From assembly GCA_040005915.1 (NCBI GenBank), contig JBDTYA010000060.1, forward strand, positions 1 to 64,000: DNA of 64,000 bases. The letters are read 5' to 3'. This document shows, one piece after another, positions 32,387-42,600 of this stretch. Every line of letters starts with the position of its first letter. Positions within the stretch are counted from its first letter, which is position 1. The stretch is from JAENVT01 sp040005915. GTDB taxonomy: Bacteria > Actinomycetota > Acidimicrobiia > Acidimicrobiales > Ilumatobacteraceae. The position numbers and the translations under genes were made by a program. The notes beneath the pieces are model-generated. The model did not search any database. It saw only the letters and a program-made list of their open reading frames with translations, and was not told where the DNA came from.

Positions 32387-32403
32387 ACAGTACCCCGTAG
32401 GCT
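32387..32403. promoter_or_regulatory. Back-to-back -10 elements of the PHP and RmlD-like genes
   Basis: Minus strand: TACTGT (32392-32387), eight bases before the GTG at 32378. Plus strand: TAGGCT (32398-32403), six bases before the GTG at 32410. Only five bases separate them. Confidence 0.5.
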
Positions 32404-32409
32404 CGCCGT

Positions 32410-33237
32410 GTGCGTTGGACACCTCGGCGGCGGCGATTCCTGCTGATCACGGGCGGGACGGGGTTCCTCGGCCACCACCTGGGGATCGCTTCGGAAGCAG
32501 AGGACTGGGAGCTGTTCGCGCCACCGTCGTCGATGATCGACATCCGTCTCCGCGAGCGAGTGATCGAAGAGGTGCTCAGCTGGCGGCCGACGGCGATCGT
32601 GCACCTCGCGTACCGGAAGGGCGACCGACGAACGATCGTGGAAGGCAGCCGCAACATCGCCGAGGCCGCCACCGTCTGCGGAGCCCGCCTCGTGCACGTC
32701 AGCAGCGACGCGATCTTCGCCGGACGCGCCGAGCCGTACCGCGAGTACGACCCGCCATTCCCGATCACCGACTACGGGGTGATGAAGTACGAGGCCGAGC
32801 GCGCCGTGCTGGCCGAGTGTCCCGGCGCAGTCGTGGTGCGCACCTCGTTGCTGTACGGCACGCGGCGCGTCGCCACGATTCAGAGCGACGTCGAACTGGC
32901 GATCACCGGCAAGCTGGCGATGCGGTTCTACACCGACGAGTACCGCTGCCCGGCCCACGCCGCCGACGTTGCCGCGGCGCTCAGTTCACTCGCCGCCAGA
33001 CCGGAGATCCGCGGACCGCTGAACGTCGCCGGCCCCGAGGCGGTCAGCCGCGCCGACCTGGCCGCGACGTTCGCCGAGTGGATGGGCTACGACCCGCGCG
33101 GGCTCACGATCGGATCGTTGGCGTTGTCGGGCACGATCCGTCCGGGTCGCGTTGTCCTTGACTCGTCGTTGGCCGCGTCGTACGGCCTGCGCTGCCGACC
33201 GTTGTCGGAGACCCTCCGCCGCCATCCTGCGGCATGA
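32410..33237 (+). CDS. NAD-dependent epimerase / RmlD-like sugar-nucleotide reductase
   Basis: 275 residues of the extended short-chain dehydrogenase family. Seen: Rossmann GGTGFLG, IVHLAYRK, VHVSSDAIFAG, the catalytic YGVMKYEAE (Y-x3-K), PLNVAGPEAVSRADLA. It is nearest to dTDP-4-dehydrorhamnose reductases, but no other rml gene is in the window. Leaderless-type GTG start at 32410. Confidence 0.85.
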   Translation: MRWTPRRRRFLLITGGTGFLGHHLGIASEAEDWELFAPPSSMIDIRLRERVIEEVLSWRPTAIVHLAYRKGDRRTIVEGSRNIAEAATVCGARLVHVSSDAIFAGRAEPYREYDPPFPITDYGVMKYEAERAVLAECPGAVVVRTSLLYGTRRVATIQSDVELAITGKLAMRFYTDEYRCPAHAADVAAALSSLAARPEIRGPLNVAGPEAVSRADLAATFAEWMGYDPRGLTIGSLALSGTIRPGRVVLDSSLAASYGLRCRPLSETLRRHPAA

Positions 33238-33256
33238 CGGTCGGCGGCTGGAGCGC

Positions 33257-34627
33257 TTACGAACCGCTCATCGTCACGTCGCGGATGACGAGGGTCACGC
33301 CGGCCGCGCGCATCGGCAGCCAATCGACGTCGTTGCCGATCTCGACGACGTCGTGCAGCATCCGTTGCAACGTGGAGGCGATCGTGAACTCACGGATGGG
33401 GCCGCCGAGCTGACCGTTGGTGATGCTGAGGCCCGAAGCGCCGGCGGAGAAGTCGCCACTGATCGCGTTGACTCCGGAGTGCAGACCGCTGACCGATTGG
33501 ATCAGCACGCCATCGTCGATGTCGGCGATGAGCGACGTCTGGTCGCGGTGGCCCGGCAGCAGTTGCAAGGCCAGGCAACCGACGCCAGGGGTTCCCTTGA
33601 ACCCACCGCGCACGGCGTTGCCGGTGCTCTTCGTGCCGACCCGGCGAGCCGAGTACGACGAGTGCACGAATTGCTTCAGCACCCCCCCGTCGATCAGTAC
33701 GTTGCGCCGCGCCGCGAGGCCTTCGCCATCGAGATCGGTCGCTGTGTACGCCTTGGGATTGGTGGGATCGTCGACGAGTGTGACGATGGAGTTGGCGACG
33801 CTCTCGCCGAGCCGATCCTTGAACAGGCTGCGACCCTTGGCGACGCTCTCGCCGTTGAGCGTGCTGGAGATGATGCCCAGGAAACTGGCAGTGACGTACG
33901 GATCGAGCACCACGGTGGTGCGTCTCGTCGTAGGCTTCGTCGCGCCGAGCAGACCCGTGGCCCGGTCGCTCGCCTCCTTGGCGGCCTTGGCCAGATCGAA
34001 CTCGATCGGCGAGCGGCCGACGCTGAAACCGAACCCTGTCTGCGTCTCGTCGCCATCGTCGGCCAGCGTGCTGACCACGACGTAGCAGCCGTTCTCGCGG
34101 CCGGTGCGGCGAATGCCTGTCGTGGTGGCGACCGCGGACTCGGACGCGACGTCGGCGTAGTTGGCGTCGTCGACGCGTACGCGGGAATCGACCGCGAGCG
34201 TCAGTCGCTCGAGCTGTTTCGCCAACTCGATCTTGCCCTCGGTGGAGTACTCGGCGAGCGCCTCGCTCCACAGGTCCTGCTCGATCACCTCGACACCGTC
34301 GAGCTCTGCGAGGCCGGCCCATTCGTCGGGCGTCCCGAACTGCACGTTGTCGCGGGCCTCGGCCAGGACCTCGGCGACGGCCGACTCGTCGAGCACTCCG
34401 GTATAGGCAAACCCGGTTCGGCCATCGCGGATGACGCGGATGCCGACGCCTTCGGTCTGCGCGGCGACGAAGTGTTCGACCGCACCTTCGTACACGCGGA
34501 TGTCGGTCTCGGCGTCGCGCGACACGAATGCCTCGATGTGCTCGCCCGGCTGCGCCATCGCCACGACCCGATCGGCGATGGCCTGCAGCTCGCCAGTCCT
34601 GGTACCGGTGCCGGTGCCGGTGCTCAT
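33257..34627 (-). CDS. tldE: TldE/PmbA-family metalloprotease subunit
   Basis: 456 residues. It partners TldD in a heterodimeric metalloprotease that trims microcin-type and RiPP-type peptides. The TldE side lacks the HExxxH site and contributes structure, as seen here (no such motif). Family blocks: GVGIRVIRDGRTGFAYTG, SPIEFDLAKAAKEASDRA, VVLDPYVTASFLGIISS, ALQLLPGHRDQTSLI. The ATG at 34627 overlaps the tldD stop as ATGA. The N-terminus STGTGTGTRTG is a short Thr-Gly repeat from a 6-bp DNA repeat. Confidence 0.93.
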   Translation of the reverse strand: MSTGTGTGTRTGELQAIADRVVAMAQPGEHIEAFVSRDAETDIRVYEGAVEHFVAAQTEGVGIRVIRDGRTGFAYTGVLDESAVAEVLAEARDNVQFGTPDEWAGLAELDGVEVIEQDLWSEALAEYSTEGKIELAKQLERLTLAVDSRVRVDDANYADVASESAVATTTGIRRTGRENGCYVVVSTLADDGDETQTGFGFSVGRSPIEFDLAKAAKEASDRATGLLGATKPTTRRTTVVLDPYVTASFLGIISSTLNGESVAKGRSLFKDRLGESVANSIVTLVDDPTNPKAYTATDLDGEGLAARRNVLIDGGVLKQFVHSSYSARRVGTKSTGNAVRGGFKGTPGVGCLALQLLPGHRDQTSLIADIDDGVLIQSVSGLHSGVNAISGDFSAGASGLSITNGQLGGPIREFTIASTLQRMLHDVVEIGNDVDWLPMRAAGVTLVIRDVTMSGS

Positions 34628-36030
34628 GCTGCCGTGCCGCCGATCGTCAGTGCCTTCACCCGCAACGTCGGCTGACCGTCGCCGACCGGCACGCCCTGGC
34701 CATCCTTGCCGCATGTGCCCGGGTTGCCCATCGCGAAGTCGTTGCCCAGCAGATCGATGTCGCGGAGCACCTGGGGGCCGTTGCCCATCAGGTTGCCTTC
34801 ACGCAACGGCTCGGTGATCTCGCCGTTCTCGATCAGGTAGGCCTCGGTCATCCCGAACACGAAGTCGCCAGTGGCTGTGTTGACACTGCCGCCACCGAGC
34901 TTGGCGACGTACACACCGTGCTCGGTGTCTCGAACGATGTCGTCAGGATCCTCGGCGCCGTTCAGCACGAACGTGTTGGTCATGCGGACCATCGGCAGGT
35001 GCATGTAGCTCTGGCGACGGCCGTTGCCCGACTGCTTGCGACCCTCGTTGCGGGCCCGCAGGTAGTCCCACATGTAGTCGGTGAGCACGCCATTCTCGAT
35101 CAACACGTTGTACTGGCTGGGATGGCCCTCGTCGTCGATGCCGATCGCACCCCACTCGCCACTCATCGTGCCGTCGTCGACCAGCGTCACCAATGGCGAG
35201 GCGACCAGCTCGCCCTGCTTGCCGCGGTACACGCTGCCACCCTTGGCGACGAGGTCAGCCTCCAGCCCGTGGCCGCACGCCTCGTGGAAGAGCACGCCAC
35301 CGCTGCCGCGCTTGATGACCACAGGCATCGTGCCGCTCGGCGCCGGTCGCGCACCGAGCTTGACGAGTGCCTGGCGGGCCGCGTCTCGGGCCAGCTCCTC
35401 GACATCGATGGTGTCGAACATCTCGAACCCGAACGTGTGGCCTGTGCTCTGGAAGCCGGTCTGCATCCCGGCATCGCCGTTGGCGACGACGCTGATTCGA
35501 ACCGACTGGCGAGCCTGCTCGTCGGAAGCCAGCAAGCCATGGGTGTTGGCGATCATGATCCGCTTGCGGCTGTCGCCGTAGCCCGCACTGACCTGCACGA
35601 TCGCGCCGCCGCTGGCCCGGGCGGCCTCGTCGACGCGCTGCAGCAGTGCGACCTTCTCGGTCTTCGACACCTCGTCTGCGAATCGCTGCACGGGGCTGAC
35701 GCGATGGTCGGCCTGACGGGTGAGGGCGACGATGTTCTCCGCGCCGTTGCCCTGACTTGCCGCCGCGGCGGCCGCGTCGGCGGCGGCCCGCAAACCCGCT
35801 TCGCTGAGGTCGGCTGTGTGCGCGAAACCCGTCGTATCGCCCTTGATGACGCGTATGCCGGCGCCGCGATCGCGACCACTGGTGACCTGTTCGATACGTC
35901 CGTCGTCGAGCCCGGCCATGGTCGACCGCTTGTCCTCGATGAACACTTCGGCGAACTCACCACCGGTACGCATCGCGGCGCCGAGAACCCGTTCGAGGAC
36001 GTCGGACTCGACTACATCATGCTCGGCCAT
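34624..36030 (-). CDS. tldD: TldD-family metalloprotease subunit
   Basis: 468 residues, the catalytic partner of TldE. The zinc site HEACGH (H249, E250, H254) is present in GGVLFHEACGHGLEADLVAKG. Also seen: GAGIRVIKGDTTGFAHTADLSE, VPVGDGQPTLRVKALTIGG at the C-terminus. GGAG lies five bases before the ATG. No RiPP precursor or other peptide-maturation gene is nearby, so the substrate is unknown. Confidence 0.95.
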   Translation of the reverse strand: MAEHDVVESDVLERVLGAAMRTGGEFAEVFIEDKRSTMAGLDDGRIEQVTSGRDRGAGIRVIKGDTTGFAHTADLSEAGLRAAADAAAAAASQGNGAENIVALTRQADHRVSPVQRFADEVSKTEKVALLQRVDEAARASGGAIVQVSAGYGDSRKRIMIANTHGLLASDEQARQSVRISVVANGDAGMQTGFQSTGHTFGFEMFDTIDVEELARDAARQALVKLGARPAPSGTMPVVIKRGSGGVLFHEACGHGLEADLVAKGGSVYRGKQGELVASPLVTLVDDGTMSGEWGAIGIDDEGHPSQYNVLIENGVLTDYMWDYLRARNEGRKQSGNGRRQSYMHLPMVRMTNTFVLNGAEDPDDIVRDTEHGVYVAKLGGGSVNTATGDFVFGMTEAYLIENGEITEPLREGNLMGNGPQVLRDIDLLGNDFAMGNPGTCGKDGQGVPVGDGQPTLRVKALTIGGTAA

Positions 36031-36162
36031 CGTTGCTCCAAATCATCCCGGCGACTATCAGGCGAGCCTACCGACAACCCCGTGGCGGCCACCCGCGCGA
36101 CCTTCCGTCCGTGGGCCGAAAACTTCGCTCATCGAAGGCCCCGGACCTGCCGATGGACAGGT

Positions 36163-36468
36163 ATGAGAATCGGACGCTGGTCATCGAGCTGCGTCGTCAT
36201 GGTCGCCATCGGCGCCTTGACGGCCTGCAATCCTGCGACGCAGGCCAGGGTGGCCAAGAACGACGTCGACAGCGGCAATGCCGCAGCGTGCACGCAAGAA
36301 CGCTCGACGATCGAAAAGGCCGTGCAATCGTTCGTGTTGCTGAACCCGGACACTCCTGTCACCGAGGCCGCCATGGTCGCCGACGGTTTCATCCACACCG
36401 AATCGACCCTGATGGATGTCGACCCAGGAGGCTCGGTCTTCCCTGCCCCCGGCACCGTGTGCGCCTAG
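36163..36468 (+). CDS. Small lipoprotein of 101 residues, unknown function
   Basis: MRIGRWSSSCVVMVAIGALTAC is a lipoprotein signal with cysteine 22 in LTAC. The mature part NPATQARVAKNDVDSGNAAACTQERSTIEKAVQSF resembles the small N-terminal region of ABC-associated or peptidase-propeptide lipoproteins. It has three further cysteines if the last codons are counted, which could form a disulfide outside the cell. Its TAG stop is shared with the convergent gene through a CTAG palindrome. Confidence 0.7.
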   Translation: MRIGRWSSSCVVMVAIGALTACNPATQARVAKNDVDSGNAAACTQERSTIEKAVQSFVLLNPDTPVTEAAMVADGFIHTESTLMDVDPGGSVFPAPGTVCA

Positions 36469-38090
36469 CCGAGGTTCGAGGTTCGCGGGTACATGTCGGT
36501 GGGGTCGGTGAGGATGTTCACCAGGTACGGCACACCGGAGGCGAAGGCTCGGTCCAACGCCGGGCCGATCTGCTCGGGATCGGTGACCATTTCGCCGGCG
36601 CCGCCCAGCGCCCTGACGACGTCGTCGTAGCGGCATCCTGGTTGTAGATCGCAGGCGACGTCCCATCCATAGATCATCTGCATCGGGTGCTTCTCGAGGC
36701 CCCACATGCCGTTGTTGCCGACGATCATCACGACCGGGAGGTCGTGGCGGACCATCGAGTCGACGTCCATCAGGCTGAAGCCGGCGGCACCGTCGCCGAG
36801 CATCAACACGATCTGGCTCGAAGGTCGGGCGACCCGGGCTGCGATCGCGTAGCCGGCCCCGTTGCCCAGGCAACCGTACGGCCCGGTGTCGAGCCAGCAG
36901 CCGGGCTCGAACACCTCGACGAACTTGCCGGCGTACGAGGCGAAGTCGCCACCGTCGCAGATGACCACGGCGTCGCGTGCGAGGCGCTTGCCCAGCTCCC
37001 CGTAAACGCGCGACGGTCGGATGGGCGAGTCCGCGGCGTCGAGCAGTTGCCGATCCGCGGCCCGGCCGATCGACTCAGCGGCGCGCAGTTCGAGGATCCA
37101 CGCTTCATGATCGGTTCGTGGCCCCTCGTAACCGACGAGTGCCCGCAGGGTCGCGCCGATGTCTCCGGCGACCGTGGCGACGTCGACGTGCTGTGCCCGC
37201 TGCGAGTCGGCGTCGACGACGTGGGCGATCCGTGCCTCGCCGAAGCGCCCGAAGCCGAGCCGGAAATCGAGCGGCGTCCCGACCACCACGACGAGATCGG
37301 CTCGCTGCTTCAACACACCTCGCGTCCGCAGGAAGGCCAGCTCATGATCCGCAGGGAGCACACCGCGACCGAGACCGTTGAGGAAGCACGGCACGCGCAG
37401 TTCCTGCACGACTGCGCGCAGCTCGGGCCACGCACCGGCCCAGTAGACGTCGCTGCCGACGATGAATGCCGGCCGCTCGGCGGTGGCGATCGCTGTCGCC
37501 AGCGCGGCGATCGCGTCGGTGTCGGGATCGGCGCCACGACCGACGCTGTCGTCGTCGAGATCGAAGGCACCGGCCGATGGACCGAAGACGTCGAGCGGGA
37601 AGTCGAGGAACGTCGGGCCGCGGTGCGGCGTGAGCGCCAGTCGCGCCGCGGCACGGACCATCGCCGCGGCCTGCGCGGCCTCGCGCACCGTCGCCGCCGA
37701 CTTGGTGATGGATGCGACCACCGGAACGTGGTCCATCTCCTGCAGCGAACCGGAGCCCCATCGCATCTCCGGCGCTCTGCCGCCCAGCACCACCAGCGGT
37801 GTGCCGTTGAAGTGCGCCGAGGTGATCGCCGACACGGCATTGGTGATGCCCGGCCCGGCGGTGAGCGCGGCGAGGCCCGGCCGGCGCGTCAGCTTCGCCC
37901 AACCCTCGGCAGCGAACGTCGCCGTCTGCTCGTGGCGCGTGTCGACGACGCGCATCCCTTGGTCGCGCGCTGCCTCGTAGAGCGGCCAGATGTGACCACC
38001 GTTCAACGTGAACATCACATCGGTGCCGAACGCGAGCATCGCCGCGATGGCCTGTTGGCCGGCGTGGCCCTCGATCTCCTGGGTCAACAT
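36465..38090 (-). CDS. Thiamine-diphosphate enzyme, acetolactate synthase-like
   Basis: 541 residues. N-terminal Pyr domain with the catalytic Glu (DTRHEQTATFAAEGWAKL), LTAGPGITNAVSAITSAHFNGTPLVVLGGR, a central NAD/FAD-like domain, and the TPP/Mg motif LGDGAAGFSLMDVDSMVRHDLPVVMIVGNN. It is closest to acetolactate synthase and oxalyl-CoA decarboxylase-like proteins. No regulatory small subunit and no ilv genes are adjacent, so a non-biosynthetic role is likely. AACACT lies six bases before the ATG. It follows the NTF2-like gene by 32 bp on the same strand. Confidence 0.85.
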   Translation of the reverse strand: MLTQEIEGHAGQQAIAAMLAFGTDVMFTLNGGHIWPLYEAARDQGMRVVDTRHEQTATFAAEGWAKLTRRPGLAALTAGPGITNAVSAITSAHFNGTPLVVLGGRAPEMRWGSGSLQEMDHVPVVASITKSAATVREAAQAAAMVRAAARLALTPHRGPTFLDFPLDVFGPSAGAFDLDDDSVGRGADPDTDAIAALATAIATAERPAFIVGSDVYWAGAWPELRAVVQELRVPCFLNGLGRGVLPADHELAFLRTRGVLKQRADLVVVVGTPLDFRLGFGRFGEARIAHVVDADSQRAQHVDVATVAGDIGATLRALVGYEGPRTDHEAWILELRAAESIGRAADRQLLDAADSPIRPSRVYGELGKRLARDAVVICDGGDFASYAGKFVEVFEPGCWLDTGPYGCLGNGAGYAIAARVARPSSQIVLMLGDGAAGFSLMDVDSMVRHDLPVVMIVGNNGMWGLEKHPMQMIYGWDVACDLQPGCRYDDVVRALGGAGEMVTDPEQIGPALDRAFASGVPYLVNILTDPTDMYPRTSNLG

Positions 38091-38122
38091 CGACTCAGTG
38101 TTCCAGACCCGGCCGCGTCGCC

Positions 38123-38641
38123 CTACTGCTCGTCGTTGTACCCCGGTTGCCGACTGGTGCCGCGACGGGGTGGCACGAACCGGATGTCGCCGATCGACAT
38201 AGGCCGACCGAGGTGCAGCACGCCGATCTGGGCGAACACGGCGAGCCAGTCGATGAACCGGTGGAACACGACCGTGCCCGTCCGCAGCAACTTTTCGAGG
38301 TCGTCGCCGACACTCGTGACGGGCGATGTGTTCTCGACCAACGTCAGGCCCGACACCGACACCATGTTCTGCGTCGGCGGGATGTCGGTGTGCCCGAAGC
38401 CGGGGATCTTCCCCGTGTGGCGTCCTTCGAACCTCCAACGTATGGCGAAGAAGTCGCTCGTATCGGTGCTCCAGTAGGACGGACCGATCGACTCGTCGCG
38501 CGAGAACGTGCCGTCGAGGAACGACCCGAGCACGCCTTGAGTGTCCATGAGCACCGCCTTGTGGGCGACGGCGAGATCGAACTGCTTGTCGTCGTGGTCG
38601 CGCTTGTCGTTGTTGCCGTGTCTGTCGTCGTCGGTCTTCAT
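38123..38641 (-). CDS. NTF2/SnoaL-like protein of unknown function
   Basis: 172 residues. After a charged start (MKTDDDRHGNNDKRDHDDK) comes an NTF2-fold pattern: FFAIRWRFEGRHTGKIPGFG ... NMVSVSGLTLVENTSPV ... GTVVFHRFIDWLAVFAQIG, reminiscent of ester cyclases/SnoaL proteins (RWxxxGxHTG, VSGLTLVE, F-DW). The ATG at 38641 overlaps the stop of the 313-residue gene as ATGA. Enzymic residues cannot be assigned. Confidence 0.7.
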   Translation of the reverse strand: MKTDDDRHGNNDKRDHDDKQFDLAVAHKAVLMDTQGVLGSFLDGTFSRDESIGPSYWSTDTSDFFAIRWRFEGRHTGKIPGFGHTDIPPTQNMVSVSGLTLVENTSPVTSVGDDLEKLLRTGTVVFHRFIDWLAVFAQIGVLHLGRPMSIGDIRFVPPRRGTSRQPGYNDEQ

Positions 38642-39579
38642 GGTGCTACGTACCTCGGCTTGGTTGCATCGATGCCGCCGCTGCGCGCTGCAGGTTGAAC
38701 GGTGACGACATCGCAGAAGTTCTCGGGGGCGATGATCGGCAGCAGCGGCGGGCCCCATTCCAGGTAGCTCGACGGCACGGAGGTGTCGAAGACGTTCAGC
38801 TTCCTGTGATCGCGGTGTGTCACCACCCACACGCCCTGATGTGGTTCGCCGAGGGTGTCGGCCGCAGGGGCGCTGACCGGCTCGACCATGAACTCACCGT
38901 CGTTGCGCAACGTCGGGACGAAATCGTCCTTGTGGTCGTGGTTGTTGTCGATGGGGATCGGATGGTCCGACACCGGGTGGTTGTGGCCGGGGGTCGCGAA
39001 GATCACGGTGACCTGCCCCGCAGCACGACGGTTGACGCTGTGGCACTGCCACGTGACCCAACCCTCGAAGAACGGCTGCTGGCACTTGAAGAAGAAGTAC
39101 AGCGGCCAACTGCGCTGCGGCGCGGCGGTGGGAATCGGTGCGTCGTGATCCATCCCCAACGACGCTTCGATCGCACGGATGAACACGTTGGCCATGATCC
39201 TTTCGACGTTGCCCTGATAGCCGTCCCACATGCCGGTCGGCTTGTTGGGGTTCGGCTTGGTGTCGAGCGTGCCGTCGTGGCGGATCCGATAGCCGAACCA
39301 CTCCTGGGCGACAGCCCGGAACGCCCCGAACGACACTGCGGAATCGCTCATCCAACCCGGCCACATCAACGAACTACCGACCTCGGATTCCCCGTTGACG
39401 ACATCGCACGGCCGGGCGACGACACCGCGCATGTATTCGAGCATCGAGTAGCGACGGACGAGACCGGGGAACGTGACGGTCGAGTCGTCGTCGACGATCA
39501 CCTCGATGCCCTCGTTCAAGGTGTCCTCGAGCAAGAGGAGAAAGTGGCCTTTCTCGAGGTGGTACGGCATGATGCCCAC
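38638..39579 (-). CDS. Uncharacterised protein of 313 residues
   Basis: I recognise no family. No signal peptide or membrane helix. It is rich in aromatic and His residues: MPYHLEKGHFLLLLEDTLNEG, WFGYRIRHDG, WPLYFFFKCQQPFFEGWVTWQCH, FATPGHNHPVSDHPIPIDNNHDH. The run of histidines at residues 206-223 could bind a metal. It begins with GTG at 39579, where GAGGAG stands seven bases upstream, and is coupled to the NTF2-like gene. It follows the ATPase-cyclase gene by 63 bp on the same strand. Confidence 0.7.
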   Translation of the reverse strand: MGIMPYHLEKGHFLLLLEDTLNEGIEVIVDDDSTVTFPGLVRRYSMLEYMRGVVARPCDVVNGESEVGSSLMWPGWMSDSAVSFGAFRAVAQEWFGYRIRHDGTLDTKPNPNKPTGMWDGYQGNVERIMANVFIRAIEASLGMDHDAPIPTAAPQRSWPLYFFFKCQQPFFEGWVTWQCHSVNRRAAGQVTVIFATPGHNHPVSDHPIPIDNNHDHKDDFVPTLRNDGEFMVEPVSAPAADTLGEPHQGVWVVTHRDHRKLNVFDTSVPSSYLEWGPPLLPIIAPENFCDVVTVQPAARSGGIDATKPRYVAP

Positions 39580-39642
39580 GGTTGGGCTCCTCTCGGATGA
39601 CGGTCGACTTCTCAGAGTCGTGAAGGGCTGATCGTGATACTG

Positions 39643-42600
39643 CTACGTGGCGTCCTGAGACGCCAGCGCGAACACCTCGATCGGCGCCGGCAGGCCTTTC
39701 AACGAGTGCAACCCCAGCGATCTGCCGATCGTGATGTCGAGGCCGTGATCGATCACCGATCGGGAGATGTGTGTTTCGCCGGCCGCGGCGGTCGACATGA
39801 CGCGTGCCGCTTCCGCCACAGCCAGCCCCGATGCATCACCCCCGAGGTCGAAGACGGATCCGCTCGCCAATCCGACGCGTACGCCGACAGCCCCGCCGGC
39901 CACGACGAGCGAGGCGTGTTCGATGGCGCGGTGAAGGGCGTTCGCGGCGTCGACCGCGTCGTGCGGGTGTTCGAACCACGACGAGAAGCCATCGCCGGTC
40001 GACGTCATGATCGAGCCGCGATGCATCCCGACGATCGATCGCACGATGCGGTGGTGCTCGCCGAGGATGACCGCCCACGCGGCGTTTCCGGCGCTGGCCA
40101 TCAAGCGCGTCGAGTCGACGATGTCGGTGAACATCACCGTGCGGACCCGACCCGACGGCATGCCGATGCGACCTGCGACCGATGTCAGCCGTTCGCGGTG
40201 GAGCCGGGCCAGCAACGGCGCACCGAGGCCGTCGAGCATCTCGAGGGCAGCCCGCGATTGATCGAGTTCCGCCTGGCCGCCGGCGCCGCTCATGAACGCA
40301 TGCCTGGCGCGCTGCACCCGCAGCAGCGACTGCTCGAGCACCGACCCGGCGACGGCCGCCGATTGCTCGGCCGACTGGATCCACCTGTCTGCGGAGTCGT
40401 CGCCGAGCTCGATCGCGCCGGTGGCCATCAGCAGAGCGATCCCGAGAGGCCAGTCGAAGCTGGCCCTCACGCCTCGCTCGTGAGCATCCTCGAACGCGGT
40501 GAACAGTGCGTCGACGACTTCGAGGTCGCCGGCAAGGATGGCCGCGTCGAACTGGGCACTGTGAAAGCCGATGTTGCGGGCCTCGATGCCGCGCCTCGGC
40601 GGCCTCCACCGTGGCCGCAACTCCTCGAGCGCGGCGTCGACACCGCGCAGCACGGTGGCGGCCACGAACTCGGCAAAGGGCACGACCATCCGATGCTGCT
40701 CGGCGAGGGCCACGATGGCCGCGACACCTGGCTCGTCGCCCCTGACCGCACGCCGCCACATCGCAGCGGGAAGGCATAGCGCGAACGGATCGCCGGAATC
40801 GGCGCGTCGTGCGCTGAGGATGGTCGACTCGGTGTCGTTGTCGGCATCGGCGAACCGTCCGAGTCGGGTGTTGGCGACGGCACGTACGGCGAGCGCGATG
40901 CCGTGCTCGGCCCAGTTCGAGACCTTGGCGGAGCGATCGATGGCGACGGTCGCACTGCTCACCGTGTCCATCGGCCGGCCGGCGGACAACTCGATCACAG
41001 CGCGTCGGGCGAGGATGCCGCCGTGCCACCACGGATCGGGCTGACGCAACGAAGCGGCTTCCGCCGCACTGAATGCATCGGTTGCGCCGACGAGGTCGAG
41101 CATGGCCATTCGATGCAGGCCGCCTCCGATGTTGACCATCATCTCGGTCAACGGATCGTCGAGGCCGTCCGACAGCGACAACGCGGTGTCGATCAACATC
41201 TGGCGTCGATCATGCAGCGGCGCGGCGTACGACACCTCGGCGAGGATGGCAGCCGCCCGGGCCCGCCACATGCGGTCGATGGCGACGTCCTCGATCAGCG
41301 CGGCGACCAGCCCGTCCAGCTCCGTGTGTCGTCGAGGACCACCTCGCGTGAAGTCGGTCCGCAACGCCAGCAACAGGCATTCGGCGCGTGCGCCGAGGCA
41401 CGCCGCGACAGTGGCGTCGTCGGCAAGTCCGGCCGCGTAGGACGCGTATGCATCGGCAGCTTCGAGCAGGCTCGCGGTCGCTTCGTCGCGATCGAGCTCG
41501 TTGAAGCGAGCCTTGCCGAGGCGCTCCAGCCAATACGCACGATCGGGGAGATCGATCGCCGTGCCGACCAGGTGTTCGGCGAGATCGCCCGCAGCCGACC
41601 ACGAGCTCCGTGCGATGGCCTCGTCGAAGGCTGTCAGGACCAGCGTCCGGTGATGGTCGGTGCCCGACCGCTTGGCCGCAGCCGATAGGCGCACGAGTGT
41701 CGCCGCGCTGGCTGCGCCATCCGTAGTCTCCAGGCTGTCGAGCAACGACGCCGCAACCTCCACGATGACATCGTCGGTGGCCAGGTCCAAGGCCGTGGTT
41801 CGTAGCAGGGGATGGGTGAAGCCGGCACTCCCTGCGGCACGCCGCACGGCTCCGATCGCAACGAGCTCGTCGACGGACTGCTGCTCGCCGGCCAGAGGAT
41901 CGCAGCTGCCCGGGCCGTGATGCAGAGTCATCGGATCGAGCAGGGCGATGATGACCGCGGTACGCAGCGCATCCTCCGAGAGCGTGGCCAGACGCGCCCG
42001 CCAGGCGACCTCCACGGGGATGGTGCCGGTGGTCGAGGCCGGCGACGGGAGGACCTCGCCGAGCGCGATCGCATCCGCGAGCGCGCCGAGCGTCAATGGA
42101 TTGCCGCCGCTGAGCTCGACGAGCCGAGCGATGGTCCGCTGATCGGTGAGCGCCGGCGAGATTCGCCGAGCGAGCTCGCGCGCCTCACGGTCGTCGAGCG
42201 GCGTGAGGGTGAGACGACGGGTGATCGGCTCGTCGATCAGGCGACCGACGACCGGCGACGAGGTGGCCTCGTCGCGCACGACCAACAGCAGGAACATCCG
42301 CGCCGTCTGACCGGTGAGCGATGCCGTGCCCAGCCGAAACGCAAGGTGCTCGACGTGATGCCGGCCGGTCTCATCGAGCCACTGCGCGTCATCGACGACC
42401 AACAAGTGCGGCGGTCCGCCGTTGAGCTGTTCGTCGATGCTGCCGGCGCCGAGTTGGACCTCCGGCGTGATGTCGCCGTTCTCCGGAACGGAGACGACCC
42501 GGTGCGAGGTGCCGCGCCCTTCCGCTTCGGCGACGAGCCAGTCGACGAGGGTGGATTTCCCCACACCCGGGGGCCCATCGAGCACGACGACAACCGGCTG

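Noticed and set aside
33152..34675. A 507-codon open frame antisense to the TldE gene
   Set aside because: Composition typical of antisense translation, no recognisable motif, and TldE has strong family support.
36687..38477. A 596-codon open frame antisense to the TPP enzyme
   Set aside because: Same reasons: no motifs, and the opposite strand encodes an enzyme with clear TPP motifs.
39598..39625. A 5-bp stem (CGACT/AGTCG) in the gap after the ATPase-cyclase gene
   Set aside because: Too short and unsupported to call a terminator.
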